Shown here in pieces: positions 7,828-16,961 of a stretch of DNA of 64,000 nucleotides. The translations under genes and the position numbers were made by a program. The notes under the pieces are model-generated. The model saw only the letters and a list, made by a program, of their open reading frames with translations. It did no database searches and was not told where the DNA came from. This stretch comes from Vibrio bivalvicida. Its GTDB lineage: Bacteria; Pseudomonadota; Gammaproteobacteria; Enterobacterales; Vibrionaceae. Location: assembly GCF_001399455.2 (NCBI RefSeq), contig NZ_LLEI02000064.1, forward strand, positions 1 through 64,000. The letters run 5' to 3'. Within the stretch, counting starts at the first letter, position 1. Each line of letters begins with the position of its first letter.

Positions 7828-8880
7828 ATGAAAAAAACGATTTTAGCGGTTGTTATCGCATCAGTTTCTGCTTCTTCTTTTGCGGTTGAGCTTTACAACA
7901 ACGACGGCACAACTTTCTCTATCGGTGGTCACGTTTCGGTAAACGTAAACGATTCTGAAAAAGGTGATGCGGATGTTGGTACTAACTCTCCACGTATCAA
8001 CTTCAATGCAACCCAAGCTCTAGGTAACGGTTTTACTGCTGACGCTAAAGGTGAATGGGCACTAAACTACCTTAACGGTGGTGAAAATGCATTCACGACT
8101 CGACTAGGTTACGTTGGCCTGACTCATGACTCTTACGGCCGCGCGGTGGTCGGTACTCAGTGGGCACCATACTACGACGTAGCAGGCGTGGCAGATATGC
8201 CAATTGCGTTCGCAAACGACTTTATCTACGACAACCACGGTGCACTAGGTACAGGTCGTGCTGACAAAATGGTCAGCTACCGCAACGGATTCGACTTTGA
8301 CCAAGCGGGTGAACTGTCTTTCGGCCTTGGTTGGCAAGGTACTAACGACGAACAAGTTGAAATTAACGGCGCTAAGTCTGGTATCAAATACGATGACCGT
8401 GTACAAGCTGCTTTAACCTATGCAATTGCCGGCGCTCAACTTGGTTACACCTATAACACAGGTGACTTTGTTCAAGACAACTCAACCAAGAAAGAGCAGG
8501 CTAAATCTCACCTAGTTTCTGCCAAATACGGTACTTACGGTAAAGGCATCTATGTAGCGGGTGTATATGCATCTAACGAGTACATGAACAATGATGGAAG
8601 TACGACAGCTAAACTTCTAGAAGAGAGCACAGCATACGAAGGTCTAGTCTCTTACGCGTTCGAAAACAGCCTAAACCTGATTGTGAACTACGAGAAGGTA
8701 GAAGGTAAAGAAACTAAAACATCTGATAAAGGTATTGCACGTGAAGAGGCGGCTCTACAAGCAGAGTACAACTTCTCTCCTAAGTTTATCGGCTACACAG
8801 CTTATCAGTTTGACTTAAACGATAAAAATAACCGCGATACAGATAACAAGTGGCTGATTGGTGCTCGTTACTACCTATAA
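7828..8880 (+). CDS. Outer membrane porin (OmpU/OmpT-type, trimeric beta-barrel)
   Basis: This Gram-negative general porin has about 350 residues. The start at ATG 7828 gives a clean signal peptide (MKKTILAVVIASVSASSFA, cleaved before VELYNNDGT). An upstream in-frame ATG at 7816 has a better-placed AAGG but would extend the signal peptide. VELYNNDGT matches the family's usual mature N-terminus. Further family features are PRINFNATQAL, the GYVGLTHDSYGRAVVGTQW strand (loop and eyelet region) and a C-terminal barrel-closing strand ending in the aromatic-rich LIGARYYL. A strong terminator follows. The region upstream may carry the ToxR- or osmolarity-type control seen for related porins, but no site was confirmed. 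Confidence 0.93.
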   Translation: MKKTILAVVIASVSASSFAVELYNNDGTTFSIGGHVSVNVNDSEKGDADVGTNSPRINFNATQALGNGFTADAKGEWALNYLNGGENAFTTRLGYVGLTHDSYGRAVVGTQWAPYYDVAGVADMPIAFANDFIYDNHGALGTGRADKMVSYRNGFDFDQAGELSFGLGWQGTNDEQVEINGAKSGIKYDDRVQAALTYAIAGAQLGYTYNTGDFVQDNSTKKEQAKSHLVSAKYGTYGKGIYVAGVYASNEYMNNDGSTTAKLLEESTAYEGLVSYAFENSLNLIVNYEKVEGKETKTSDKGIAREEAALQAEYNFSPKFIGYTAYQFDLNDKNNRDTDNKWLIGARYYL

Positions 8881-8921
8881 GCTTTAAAAGCTGTCCAAAC
8901 TGCTGACTTCATTTCAGCGCT

Positions 8922-8951
8922 GCCCACCTTTTTTAATGGTGGGCTTTTTTT
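8922..8951 (+). terminator. Intrinsic terminator of the porin gene
   Basis: The stem GCCCACC (8922-8928)/GGTGGGC (8938-8944) is followed by seven T residues. Confidence 0.9.
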
Positions 8952-9042
8952 GTTGCGAGTGCTTTAAATTAAGGGGCAAAAGTAGTAAAAAGATCCTACG
9001 CATCTCCGTACTAGCGTAACGACTCTGTTTTAAGGAATAGCT

Positions 9043-9438
9043 ATGAATATTGGCGCGGTCTCTAAACTTACCGGATTATCGAGTAAATCAATCCGCCTCT
9101 ATGAAGATAAGGGCTTGATTACTGCTCCACTACGCAGTGAGTCAGGGTACCGTGAATACTCACAACAGCACGTGCAACAGCTGAATCTTATCTCTCGCGC
9201 AAAAAATGCCGGATTTTCATTACTAGAGTGTAAAGAATTCGTCCATTTGGCTTCTAATCCAAACCGTAAGAGCAGCGAAGTCAAAGCTAAAGCCAAAGAA
9301 AAGCTCCAAGAAGTAAAAGTTAAAATCCGTGAGTTGAAAGAGATCGAAAAACAGCTCAAAAGCTGGGTAACTGCCTGCCCGGGTGATGCAGGAAGTGATT
9401 GTCCGATTATTGAAGACCTGATCAAAAAAGAATCATGA
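9043..9438 (+). CDS. cueR: CueR-type copper-responsive MerR family regulator
   Basis: This 131-residue MerR-family activator has an N-terminal winged helix-turn-helix (NIGAVSKLTGLSSKSIRLYEDKGL), the RSESGYREY wing and a long dimerisation helix (about 75-110). The C-terminal metal loop is CPGDAGSDCPI, with two cysteines eight positions apart as in E. coli CueR (C112 and C120 there). Monovalent Cu/Ag sensing is therefore the best assignment. An RBS (AAGGA) lies 5-10 bp upstream of ATG. No copA or cueO lies next to it in this window, so its regulon is elsewhere. The facing gene is an unrelated siderophore ATPase. Confidence 0.9.
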   Translation: MNIGAVSKLTGLSSKSIRLYEDKGLITAPLRSESGYREYSQQHVQQLNLISRAKNAGFSLLECKEFVHLASNPNRKSSEVKAKAKEKLQEVKVKIRELKEIEKQLKSWVTACPGDAGSDCPIIEDLIKKES

Positions 9439-9490
9439 ACTTAATCGTGAAAAAACCTTAGCATTAGAGCTCTTATTGTTCGAACTAAGA

Positions 9491-10246
9491 TTAATGGTAG
9501 GTACACATTCGCTTACCACCCACCTCAATAACATTAAATGGTGTTTCGTAGATACTCTCAAGAATGTCGGATTGAATCACCTCATCAACACGCCCCTGAG
9601 CAACCACCTTCCCCTTTTTAAGGGCGATAATTTTGTCTGAATAGCACGCGGCAAAGTTAATGTCATGAATGACCACCACAACCGCTTTATTCATCTCATG
9701 GGCCAACCGCCCAACATTGCGCATAATTTGCAAAGAGTGCTTAATATCGAGGTTATTTAATGGCTCATCCAAAAAGACATAATCAGTGTCTTGCGCCATT
9801 ACCATTGCGATGAAAGATAACTGTCTTTGACCACCACTCAGCTCATCTAAAAATTTGTGCTGAATCTCTACCAAATCTAGGTACTCAATCGCCTTATTGA
9901 TAACCAGGTGATCTTGCTCGTTTAGCTTACCTTGTGAATAAGGAAAACGGCCAAAGGCAATCAACTCTCTAACCGTAAAACGCATAGTGATGTTGTTTGC
10001 TTGACGAAGAACAGCCAACCTTTTCGCTAGCGCTTTGGTATCCCACTGACTAAGTGCTTTACAATCAATCAGAACCTCTCCTGCATCTTTACTGACCAAA
10101 CGGCTCGCCATAGAAAGTAAGGTACTCTTGCCCGCTCCATTGGGGCCAATGATTGATGTAACTATGCCTTTTTCGAACTCTGCACTGGCTCCATCAACCA
10201 CCTTGGTTTGACCGAATACTTTGGTCAGGTTTTTCATTGAAATCAT
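9491..10246 (-). CDS. vctC: Ferric-siderophore ABC transporter ATP-binding protein (VctC-like)
   Basis: This 251-residue ATPase belongs to the FecE/FepC family of iron-chelate importers. It has Walker A GPNGAGKS near residue 35, the signature LSGGQRQ near 135, Walker B DYVFLDEP and the switch histidine in VIHDINFA. It powers uptake of ferric siderophore through the two permeases encoded just upstream. It is the last gene of a four-gene operon (binding protein, permease, permease, ATPase), the same order as vctPDGC of V. cholerae. The name is by operon order and similarity; the actual siderophore is inferred. Confidence 0.87.
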   Translation of the reverse strand: MISMKNLTKVFGQTKVVDGASAEFEKGIVTSIIGPNGAGKSTLLSMASRLVSKDAGEVLIDCKALSQWDTKALAKRLAVLRQANNITMRFTVRELIAFGRFPYSQGKLNEQDHLVINKAIEYLDLVEIQHKFLDELSGGQRQLSFIAMVMAQDTDYVFLDEPLNNLDIKHSLQIMRNVGRLAHEMNKAVVVVIHDINFAACYSDKIIALKKGKVVAQGRVDEVIQSDILESIYETPFNVIEVGGKRMCTYH

Positions 10247-10253
10247 AATAGAC

Positions 10254-11204
10254 CTACACGATTTTGTTGCGCAGCAGCATGGTTAAAAAGTAAATACCGC
10301 CAACGAAGTTGATCACCACGCTAATGGTGGTTGAGAAGCCAAATACGTTCTCGACTATCCATTGACTACTGAGCAAAGACGCCACCGAAATCAGTGAAAC
10401 ACCAATAAGTAGCACTTGATGCTGATACGATTTGAACAGTTCGCGCGTGAGATTAGTGACAAGCAGGCCAAAAAACATTATCGGCCCGATCAATGCTGTC
10501 GAAATAGCAATTAACGCCGCGCTAAGCACTAACACTTGTAGGGTAATTTTTTGGACGTCGATACCCAGGCTTGTTGCGTTGTCTTTATCAAGCCAGAAAA
10601 CATCCAGAACGCGATGTAAACGATACAAGACAATGCTTATTACGATTAATATGGGGGCGCAGTAGTACACTAACTCTACCTTGACATTGTTAAAACTGGC
10701 AAACATGTTGGCCTGAACAGACGCAAAGTCATTTGGATCCATCAACATAACAAAAAAAGAAGAAATACTGCCAAATAACTGCCCAAGTATGACCCCAAGC
10801 AGCAGCAAAACCATAAGGTTCTGATGCTCACTTCTAAAGTAGAAGCCAAACAAAAGTATTGAGAAAGCCAACATCACGACAATAGAAACACTGAAGTTAA
10901 AATAAGCGTTCAGAGCAAGACTACTCATTCCGCCAAATATTACCACCACCAGCACTTGGGTAAACATGTACAGAGAATCAAACCCCATGATGCTTGGCGT
11001 TAGTATACGATTATGAGTAATGGTTTGAAAAACAAGTGAAGACTGTCCAATGGCTATACCCGCAATCACCATAGCAAGTACTTTGGGCACCCGACGGGAT
11101 AAAAAGTACTGGTAGTTATCAGCGTTGAGGCCAATACCAATGAATAGAAAGCAAAACGCAATTGCGATAACGGCAAGCCCAATAAGTTTGGTCCTATCAA
11201 GCAT
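10254..11204 (-). CDS. vctG: Ferric-siderophore ABC transporter permease (VctG-like)
   Basis: This FecCD-family permease has about 316 residues and about nine or ten hydrophobic helices. The start is ATG at 11204, preceded by AAGGGAC at 11217-11211; it overlaps the end of the previous permease gene by 8 nt, which points to translational coupling. An in-frame start at 11246 would overlap much more and is not favoured. Family motifs include the GIAIGQSSLVFQTITHNR segment and, near the C-terminus, IGPIMFFGLLVTNLTR, the cytoplasmic coupling helix region that contacts the ATPase. It forms the inner-membrane channel with the other permease. Confidence 0.87.
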   Translation of the reverse strand: MLDRTKLIGLAVIAIAFCFLFIGIGLNADNYQYFLSRRVPKVLAMVIAGIAIGQSSLVFQTITHNRILTPSIMGFDSLYMFTQVLVVVIFGGMSSLALNAYFNFSVSIVVMLAFSILLFGFYFRSEHQNLMVLLLLGVILGQLFGSISSFFVMLMDPNDFASVQANMFASFNNVKVELVYYCAPILIVISIVLYRLHRVLDVFWLDKDNATSLGIDVQKITLQVLVLSAALIAISTALIGPIMFFGLLVTNLTRELFKSYQHQVLLIGVSLISVASLLSSQWIVENVFGFSTTISVVINFVGGIYFLTMLLRNKIV

Positions 11205-12132
11205 GCTTTTGTCCCTTAAGAATAAAGAAGATAAACACCGTACCACCTAAGATACTGATGATGGTAGAGATAGGGATTTCGTATGGGTATATAATTAGGC
11301 GCCCGACTAAATCGCAGCACAGCACAATTAACGCCCCTAGAATGGCTGTCAAGGGTATGTTTTTACGCAGGTTGTCGCCAAAGAAGCGGCTAACAAGATT
11401 GGGAACAATCAAGCCTAAGAAAGGTAACATGCCAACAATCATTACCACCGTTGCCGACATTACCGAAACCAGTAAAACACCAATAACTAACACTTGTTGG
11501 TAGTTCAATCCAAGGTTCGTGGCAAAGTCTTTACCTAAACCTACTGCCGATATCCTTGCCGCATACAGGTAGCTGAAAATTGCCACTGGGATGGCAATAT
11601 AGAGTAACTCATAGTCACCCTGTAATAAGTTGGCAAAGTTAGCCACTGTCCAGCTAGACAGGTTTTGCAAAGCATCGTATTTGTAAGCGATAAAGGTAGC
11701 TAGAGAGTCAACAACATTACCAAAAATAATGCCGATCAAGGGGACGAAAATGGCGTTCTTAAACTGAATCCGATTAATAAACTGAACAAACAACAGCGTG
11801 CCTGCCATTGACACGCCAAAGATCAGCCATAGTTGCTGGCCATTACCAAACACGACAAGGCTCAACACATATCCCAGCATCGCACATTCAATCGTGCCGG
11901 AAGTCGAAGGAGAAGCAAATCGGTTCTGGCTGATTTGCTGCATAATCAAACCTGCAATGCTCAAACCAGCCCCCGCAAGTAGCACAGCAACAAGTCGAGG
12001 AATTCGACTGGCCCAAAACAAATGCCAACTATCAGGTTCACCTGCCAATAAAGACGCAAGGTTTAGCTGCCCTACTCCAACAAACAGTGACGCAATACTC
12101 AGTACAATTAGCGCCAGCAATAATTTCTTCAC
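11197..12132 (-). CDS. vctD: Ferric-siderophore ABC transporter permease (VctD-like)
   Basis: This 311-residue FecCD-family permease has about nine or ten membrane helices. Typical motifs are WASRIPRLVAVLLAGAGLSIAG near residue 40 (the conserved RxPR segment), QISQNRFASPSTSG, and MLPFLGLIVPNLVSRFFGDN near residue 240 (coupling region). It pairs with the next permease as the heterodimeric channel. It starts 72 bp after the binding-protein gene ends. Confidence 0.88.
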   Translation of the reverse strand: MKKLLLALIVLSIASLFVGVGQLNLASLLAGEPDSWHLFWASRIPRLVAVLLAGAGLSIAGLIMQQISQNRFASPSTSGTIECAMLGYVLSLVVFGNGQQLWLIFGVSMAGTLLFVQFINRIQFKNAIFVPLIGIIFGNVVDSLATFIAYKYDALQNLSSWTVANFANLLQGDYELLYIAIPVAIFSYLYAARISAVGLGKDFATNLGLNYQQVLVIGVLLVSVMSATVVMIVGMLPFLGLIVPNLVSRFFGDNLRKNIPLTAILGALIVLCCDLVGRLIIYPYEIPISTIISILGGTVFIFFILKGQKHA

Positions 12133-12204
12133 TTACTTTTCTCTTCAGCGCAAAAGCCTCAAGCAACATGTGCTTGAGGCCTATGTTTATAATTCTTATC
12201 TTGT

Positions 12205-13116
12205 TCAGTTAGACGTTGTGGCTAAGTTCACATCATCTATCATTTGCTCTGTAGCACGCATACCTGCAATGGAAAGGTACCAAGCGTTAATATCTAAGTA
12301 AGCCAATTTTTTTTCCTGATAAGCGTTGGTTGCTTTAACGAGGTCATTTTCAAAGTCTCGTTTAACCGTACTCCCCTTACCTTTGTTAATCAGAACGTCT
12401 TTGTCGATAACAAGTAAGGTTGACGGATTCTTTTCTCGGATAAACTCGTAAGATACGAGATCGCCGTGACGACTTTCTTTAATCCCTTTTACCGTCTCTT
12501 TGAAGCCGAAATCTTTGTATATTGCAGAAAAACGCGATTGCGCACCAAAAGTCGTGATGTTACCTCCAGCACTCATTACAGTAAGCGCATCAACTTTATT
12601 CGCTTGGTTGAATGCACGAATTGCCGTGAACTCTTTATCTAACTGTTCGATCTTCGATTCAACAAACTCTTGCTTATCAAATACTTCACCAAGATTACGC
12701 CATTGTTCTTGAGTACTTTCCCAGTAGCCTTTATTGGAATCAGCGGCGAATACGATGGTTGGAGCGATTTCAGACAGCTCTATGTACTTTGGTGCTGCTC
12801 GAGAACCCACAATGATCAAGTCTGGCTTTTGAGTATAGATGGTTTCAAAGTCTGGTTCATGCAGGCTACCTGCAGAAACGAACTTGTAATCACGGTATTG
12901 GGCAAGGTAGTCTGGGAACATGCTCACTGTTGATAGCGCGACTGGCTCAATACCAAACGCCTTTACAGTATCTAACGCGCCCAACCCAATCACGACCACT
13001 CGCTCAGGGCTTGATTCTAACTTGGTTGTACCTTGGGCGTGTTCAATTTCGACCATTTTCGCATTAGCGCCTAATGCTAATAATCCTGTGGCTAATGCCA
13101 GTGCAGACAACTTCAT
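12205..13116 (-). CDS. vctP: Periplasmic ferric-siderophore binding protein (VctP-like)
   Basis: This 303-residue cluster A-II (FepB/FatB/CeuE-like) binding protein has a signal peptide (residues 1-19, cleaved after GANA). It has the family pattern of two lobes joined by a long helix: SPERVVVIGLGALDTVKAFGI at the start of lobe 1, KPDLIIVGSRAAPKYIELSEIAPTI near 110, and TTFGAQSRFSAIYKDFGF and HGDLVSYEFI in lobe 2. It captures ferric catecholate and delivers it to the permeases. It is first in the operon, with GGAGTGA just before ATG and a Fur box upstream. No outer membrane receptor gene is adjacent. Confidence 0.88.
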   Translation of the reverse strand: MKLSALALATGLLALGANAKMVEIEHAQGTTKLESSPERVVVIGLGALDTVKAFGIEPVALSTVSMFPDYLAQYRDYKFVSAGSLHEPDFETIYTQKPDLIIVGSRAAPKYIELSEIAPTIVFAADSNKGYWESTQEQWRNLGEVFDKQEFVESKIEQLDKEFTAIRAFNQANKVDALTVMSAGGNITTFGAQSRFSAIYKDFGFKETVKGIKESRHGDLVSYEFIREKNPSTLLVIDKDVLINKGKGSTVKRDFENDLVKATNAYQEKKLAYLDINAWYLSIAGMRATEQMIDDVNLATTSN

Positions 13117-13133
13117 CGTGTCACTCCATAATC

Positions 13134-13152
13134 ACTAATGAAATCCATTATC
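13134..13152 (-). promoter_or_regulatory. Fur box upstream of the siderophore transport operon
   Basis: Read on the minus strand, this matches 13 of 19 positions of the classical Fur consensus (GATAATGATAATCATTATC). It begins with a perfect GATAATG and lies 18 bp before the start codon. Iron-dependent repression is expected for this operon. Confidence 0.65.
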
Positions 13153-13241
13153 ATTTAGATTTATGGTTGTGTCATCGCTAATTTACGTTATTTACACAGT
13201 TAGAATTGATGTGAAGAAGAATTCAAGTAGCTACAAACACA

Positions 13242-13264
13242 AAAGGAGCGAACATCGCTCCTTT
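13242..13264 (-). terminator. Intrinsic terminator downstream of the S4-domain gene
   Basis: A ten-base perfect stem AAAGGAGCGA/TCGCTCCTTT has a three-base loop. On the minus strand it is followed by TTTTGTG. Confidence 0.75.
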
Positions 13265-13284
13265 GGTATTAAATATCTTGTGCC

Positions 13285-13707
13285 CTAGAAGAAGTCTATC
13301 GATGAGCGGCCATTACCTGCTTTTGGGGTTGCCTTTTCTTCGTTGCTCTTGTTCTGTTTCGCTTTACCTGCTGACGGTTTGCGACTTTTAGCTGGAGCCT
13401 GCTTAGCCGCATTGTCAGCTTTTTTGAGCTTATCTTCTGGTTCAGTTACAGGCGCATCACATACAACCACGTAATACTCTTGGTTAAACTCAAAAAAATC
13501 GCCATCGTATAGCTTACGACGTTTACGAGTCTCCAACTCTCCGTTTACTGCGACGTAGCCCTCAGCAATAAGGTGCTTTGCCTCACCACCCCCACCGACT
13601 AGATTGGCTATTTTAAATACTTTATATAATTCAATTGGTTGCGAAGACACCTCAATACCAATCGCTTCAATTTCAATCTCTTCGCCATGTTCGTAGTCTT
13701 GATCCAT
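13285..13707 (-). CDS. S4-domain RNA-binding protein (YbcJ-like)
   Basis: This 140-residue protein has an S4 RNA-binding domain at about residues 18-85. Its pattern IELYKVFKIANLVGGGGEAKHLIAEGYVAVNGELETRKRRKL is the YbcJ family signature (quoted here by its two halves, VGGGGEAKHLI and VAVNGELETRKRRKL). The C-terminal 50 residues are a low-complexity, Lys/Ala/Pro-rich tail, longer than in E. coli YbcJ (about 70 residues in total), probably adding nonspecific RNA contact. A role with ribosomal or structured RNA is inferred from the domain only. It is monocistronic and divergent from the binding-protein gene at 13815. Confidence 0.88.
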   Translation of the reverse strand: MDQDYEHGEEIEIEAIGIEVSSQPIELYKVFKIANLVGGGGEAKHLIAEGYVAVNGELETRKRRKLYDGDFFEFNQEYYVVVCDAPVTEPEDKLKKADNAAKQAPAKSRKPSAGKAKQNKSNEEKATPKAGNGRSSIDFF

Positions 13708-13814
13708 TACGATGCCTTATGGTCATTTTTTAACAAAACAGAGAGTCTAATCTCAATATCTCGATAAATAAACTAAAGTTAACAATAAGTATAAGATACA
13801 GGTAAGGTTTGAAC

Positions 13815-14615
13815 GTGGTGAGATGGCCGTTTCTTCTTTTGGTTTTTCTGAACAGTGCCGTAGGGGCTTATCATCCGCCCACCAGTGTCGTTGTGTATGG
13901 AGATGACGCCTACCCACCTTATAGCTATATAGAAAACGGAGAGGCAAAAGGTATTTATACCGACATCCTTAATGCAGTATTTAAAGAAATGCCAAGCTAT
14001 CGAGTCAAGATAACCCTTGTCCCTTGGAAACGCGGACTTAAACTCCTAGAAGTGGGGGAAGGGTTTGCGCTTTATCCCCCTTATTACTACACCGACAAAC
14101 GCCCGTACATTTTTCCCTACTCAAGTCCAATTTTAAATGAAGAGGTGGTTGTATATTGTCAGCCAGATAGCGTAATGAATCGCTCATTAGAGCATTGGCC
14201 TTCAGACTACTTAGGATTAACGATCGGCATCAATGAAGCGTTTGCTCTTGGAGGCACAGAGTTCTGGGACGCGGTTAAGCAGGGAAAAATCTTCTTAAAA
14301 GAAGCAAAAGGCAATCGTGCTAACATCCTCAACTTATATAAAAATCGCACTGATTGTTATATCAATGATAGGCTGTCTATTCTGTGGGAGATCAAGCTCC
14401 TCACGGAAGAGGGAATGGTCAGACCAAACTGGACGCTCACCTTGGGTACATCAGTCGGTGGCGAACAAGGTTATTTAGGGTTTACCAACATCACAACAAA
14501 TCGTTACCCCTACAAAGATGATTTTATCAAGCAATTCAATCAGACTTTAGAAGAACTTAAGAACGATGGCACGGTCGAGCAAATTATGTCTAACTATCTT
14601 CAAAATCAAGAATAA
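13815..14615 (+). CDS. Orphan periplasmic substrate-binding protein (SBP family 3)
   Basis: This protein of about 266 residues has a signal peptide (about 1-18, cleaved near SAVGA) and the two-lobe amino-acid-type binding-protein fold: VYGDDAYPPYSYIENGEAKGIYTDIL at the N-terminus, VPWKRGLKLLEVGEG, then the second lobe. The GTG at 13815 is preferred because GGTAAGG lies seven bases before it; TTG at 13809 is too close to that SD. No permease or ATPase gene is adjacent, which is common in vibrios for sensory or stand-alone SBP_bac_3 proteins. The next gene encodes an EAL protein without a periplasmic domain, so a direct signalling link is not shown. Confidence 0.78.
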   Translation: MVRWPFLLLVFLNSAVGAYHPPTSVVVYGDDAYPPYSYIENGEAKGIYTDILNAVFKEMPSYRVKITLVPWKRGLKLLEVGEGFALYPPYYYTDKRPYIFPYSSPILNEEVVVYCQPDSVMNRSLEHWPSDYLGLTIGINEAFALGGTEFWDAVKQGKIFLKEAKGNRANILNLYKNRTDCYINDRLSILWEIKLLTEEGMVRPNWTLTLGTSVGGEQGYLGFTNITTNRYPYKDDFIKQFNQTLEELKNDGTVEQIMSNYLQNQE

Positions 14616-14933
14616 AAGCTTACCTCTCCTTGGCCGAAAGTAATCCGTTAAGTTCATTTCATCGATAGAATTGAATAGGCATCTTCTGTTCGCCATTAAA
14701 TCAGAGGCTTCTTAGCTCAAGTATGTATTGCAAGATTTTCAAGTAAATCGACAAAAGTTTGTGCACTCTGTGAGCAATCGTTAAAAATTTTCATACGACG
14801 CGTTAAAAACGCGATTTAGCGGCTAGAGATCAAAACTCAATTGCTGTATTACTAGCATGATAAGTGATTATAAGAACATTAAAGATCACGCAATAAAAAT
14901 AAATCAACGGCTAATCAGGTATGTACATCTTCA
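14616..14933. other. Intergenic region before the PAS-EAL gene
   Basis: A short perfect hairpin (CGCGTT/AACGCG, 14799-14813) without a T tract is the only structure noticed. The region is expected to hold the promoter of the downstream gene. No RNA gene or motif was recognised. Confidence 0.4.
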
Positions 14934-16709
14934 ATGGCTCATTCGATTGACAGCGTTGCCTTAAATCCAAATCTGTCCTTAGTTTCCGAGATTGAGGAAG
15001 AAATTGTAGATAAGATAGAGTCCTCGGCTCTCGGCCTAACTGGTGCTGAGCTAGATGATCTTATGAATAACCATTTTCGTCATATGATTGATGTCCTCAA
15101 TGATGGCATCTTCTACATGACGGACAGCGACAACGTCTGCTTTTATAACCCTTCATTCTACTCTCGTTTTGGCATTGAGTCCGGACAGACTAACTTACAA
15201 ACATGGTTAGACCTTGTGCACCCTCAAGATCAGTTATCGTTGGGAACACGAGTCGGCGAGCATATTCAAGAAGATGAGTCACGCGTTACAGTCCAATATC
15301 GTATTCGTTGTACCAATGGTCAATATATATGGTTAGAAGGCACTGCTGTCACTAAAACCGTCAATGGACAACGCTTCATGATCGGCTGTCATAGAGATAT
15401 TTCTGATAGAAAATTGATGGAGTCTTACGTACAGCAGTCCTCTTTTCGCGATGGCTCATCTGGGTTGTCAAACGAACAAAAGCTTGCAATGGATCTCGAT
15501 AATCTCAAGTTGATCACCGATGAAGCTCATCATTTGATGTATATCCAACCTGGGGTAACACGATCTTACCAAACACTTTACGGTTCGCAAATAATGCGCA
15601 ACCTTCTCTCTCATTTAACGAAGATTCTCGGCGAGTTTCCTGAGCAGTTTGTCGACATGTACCGTATTCAATCGCATGATTTTGCAATCATTGTTCGTGG
15701 TGAATACGACGAAGCGTCGCTAGTCAAATTAGCAAAACGTATTAGTCAAGCCTATGCGGACGCCGTAAAAAGCATAGAGTTTCTGTACGCAGATGAAATT
15801 AGTATTGGGATCTACCCGAATATTCCATCTGAAACAGCTACCGATGAAATTGTTAAAGTCGCCGCGCAAACATGCCAGTTCGCCACCACACAACCAGAAC
15901 CGCACATTCGCGTTTATACTACGACCACTAAAACTCAAGTAGACCGACACTTTTATATTGAACAAGAACTGGGCAATGCTATCCGTAATCGTAAGTTGTC
16001 TGTCAAGTTTCAACCCATCGTTTGCTGCAGATCTGAAAAAGTGGCCAGTTTTGAAAGCTTAGTTCGTTGGCGCAGTGAAACAATCGGAGAGATCTACCCC
16101 GACGAATTTATCACCGTTGCAGAAAAAAAAGGCCTCATTAGTGAACTGGGTTATTTTGTTTTTGAGCGAGCCTGCCGTTTTATCAACAAATACCAGCAAA
16201 CCCACAGTGACTCTATCAAAGTCAACGTCAACGTCTCTGTGCTCCAACTTCTCAGTCAACAATTCCCAGATAATGTGAAGAAAATGACCCAAGAGTATGG
16301 TGTTGACGCCAATGCGATTGTACTTGAACTGACTGAAACCATTATCCTTGATGATAATAAAGACGCAATAGCACAACTTAATAGACTTAAACAGCTAGGG
16401 TTTCAATTATCGTTAGATGATTTTGGTGCAGGTTATAGTTCGCTCAATAGCTTTTTTGACCTGCCACTTTCGCAGATTAAAATCGACAAATCGATCGCGT
16501 GGCGTTCACTTGAAAACCCGGTAACCTTTGAATACCTCTCTTTTATTACTAAACTTTGCAACTCTTACAATATCGATATTGTCATTGAAGGGATTGAAGA
16601 CGCAGCGATGCAACGCGTATTCACAGACATGGGAGCCGCTTACCTTCAAGGCTATTGGTTCGCAAAACCTCTTTCAGTGGCCAGCGCTAGCCACTATACA
16701 AAAATCTAA
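14934..16709 (+). CDS. Cytoplasmic PAS / degenerate GGDEF / EAL protein
   Basis: This 591-residue soluble protein has no membrane segment. A PAS domain (about residues 50-160; HMIDVLNDGIFYM, then IRCTNGQYIWLEGTAV and a PAC-type CHRDISDRK end) is followed by a GGDEF-like domain (about 190-330). The active-site motif is lost there: the expected GGDEF position reads RIQSHDFAIIV. The C-terminal EAL domain (about 345-585) reads FESLVRW in place of EAL but keeps the glutamate. It also keeps NVNVSVLQL, LELTET, LDDFGAGYSS, IKIDKS, EGIED and LQGYWFAKP. Phosphodiesterase activity is plausible and cyclase activity is not. The PAS domain may bind a small ligand or cofactor. Confidence 0.9.
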   Translation: MAHSIDSVALNPNLSLVSEIEEEIVDKIESSALGLTGAELDDLMNNHFRHMIDVLNDGIFYMTDSDNVCFYNPSFYSRFGIESGQTNLQTWLDLVHPQDQLSLGTRVGEHIQEDESRVTVQYRIRCTNGQYIWLEGTAVTKTVNGQRFMIGCHRDISDRKLMESYVQQSSFRDGSSGLSNEQKLAMDLDNLKLITDEAHHLMYIQPGVTRSYQTLYGSQIMRNLLSHLTKILGEFPEQFVDMYRIQSHDFAIIVRGEYDEASLVKLAKRISQAYADAVKSIEFLYADEISIGIYPNIPSETATDEIVKVAAQTCQFATTQPEPHIRVYTTTTKTQVDRHFYIEQELGNAIRNRKLSVKFQPIVCCRSEKVASFESLVRWRSETIGEIYPDEFITVAEKKGLISELGYFVFERACRFINKYQQTHSDSIKVNVNVSVLQLLSQQFPDNVKKMTQEYGVDANAIVLELTETIILDDNKDAIAQLNRLKQLGFQLSLDDFGAGYSSLNSFFDLPLSQIKIDKSIAWRSLENPVTFEYLSFITKLCNSYNIDIVIEGIEDAAMQRVFTDMGAAYLQGYWFAKPLSVASASHYTKI

Positions 16710-16892
16710 TTCCACGCCATCTTATTTCTGAGACTCATTCACCCAATTCATAATTCTATTTGACTAATTAACTCTAGTTGTAGAGAATTCATACAAATTT
16801 ATAAACCAGTTCATAGGCCTCGCAAGGTTCGCGAAACAAGGCTTTGGTGTACTAAGAAGCCATTCTTCTTATTCAAGGAAAGATAACACACT

Positions 16893-16911
16893 GATAACGT
16901 TATAGATTATC
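16893..16911 (+). promoter_or_regulatory. Fur-like palindrome upstream of the M16-like gene
   Basis: This 19-mer matches the Fur consensus at 14 positions (GATAACG...GATTATC). It sits inside a wider dyad (ATAACG and CGTTAT arms). It lies about 50 bp before the start codon at 16962. Confidence 0.45.
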
Positions 16912-16961
16912 GTTATTATTGAACACGGAAATATTTGTTTTTCTTGTTTCTGGAGTACAAA

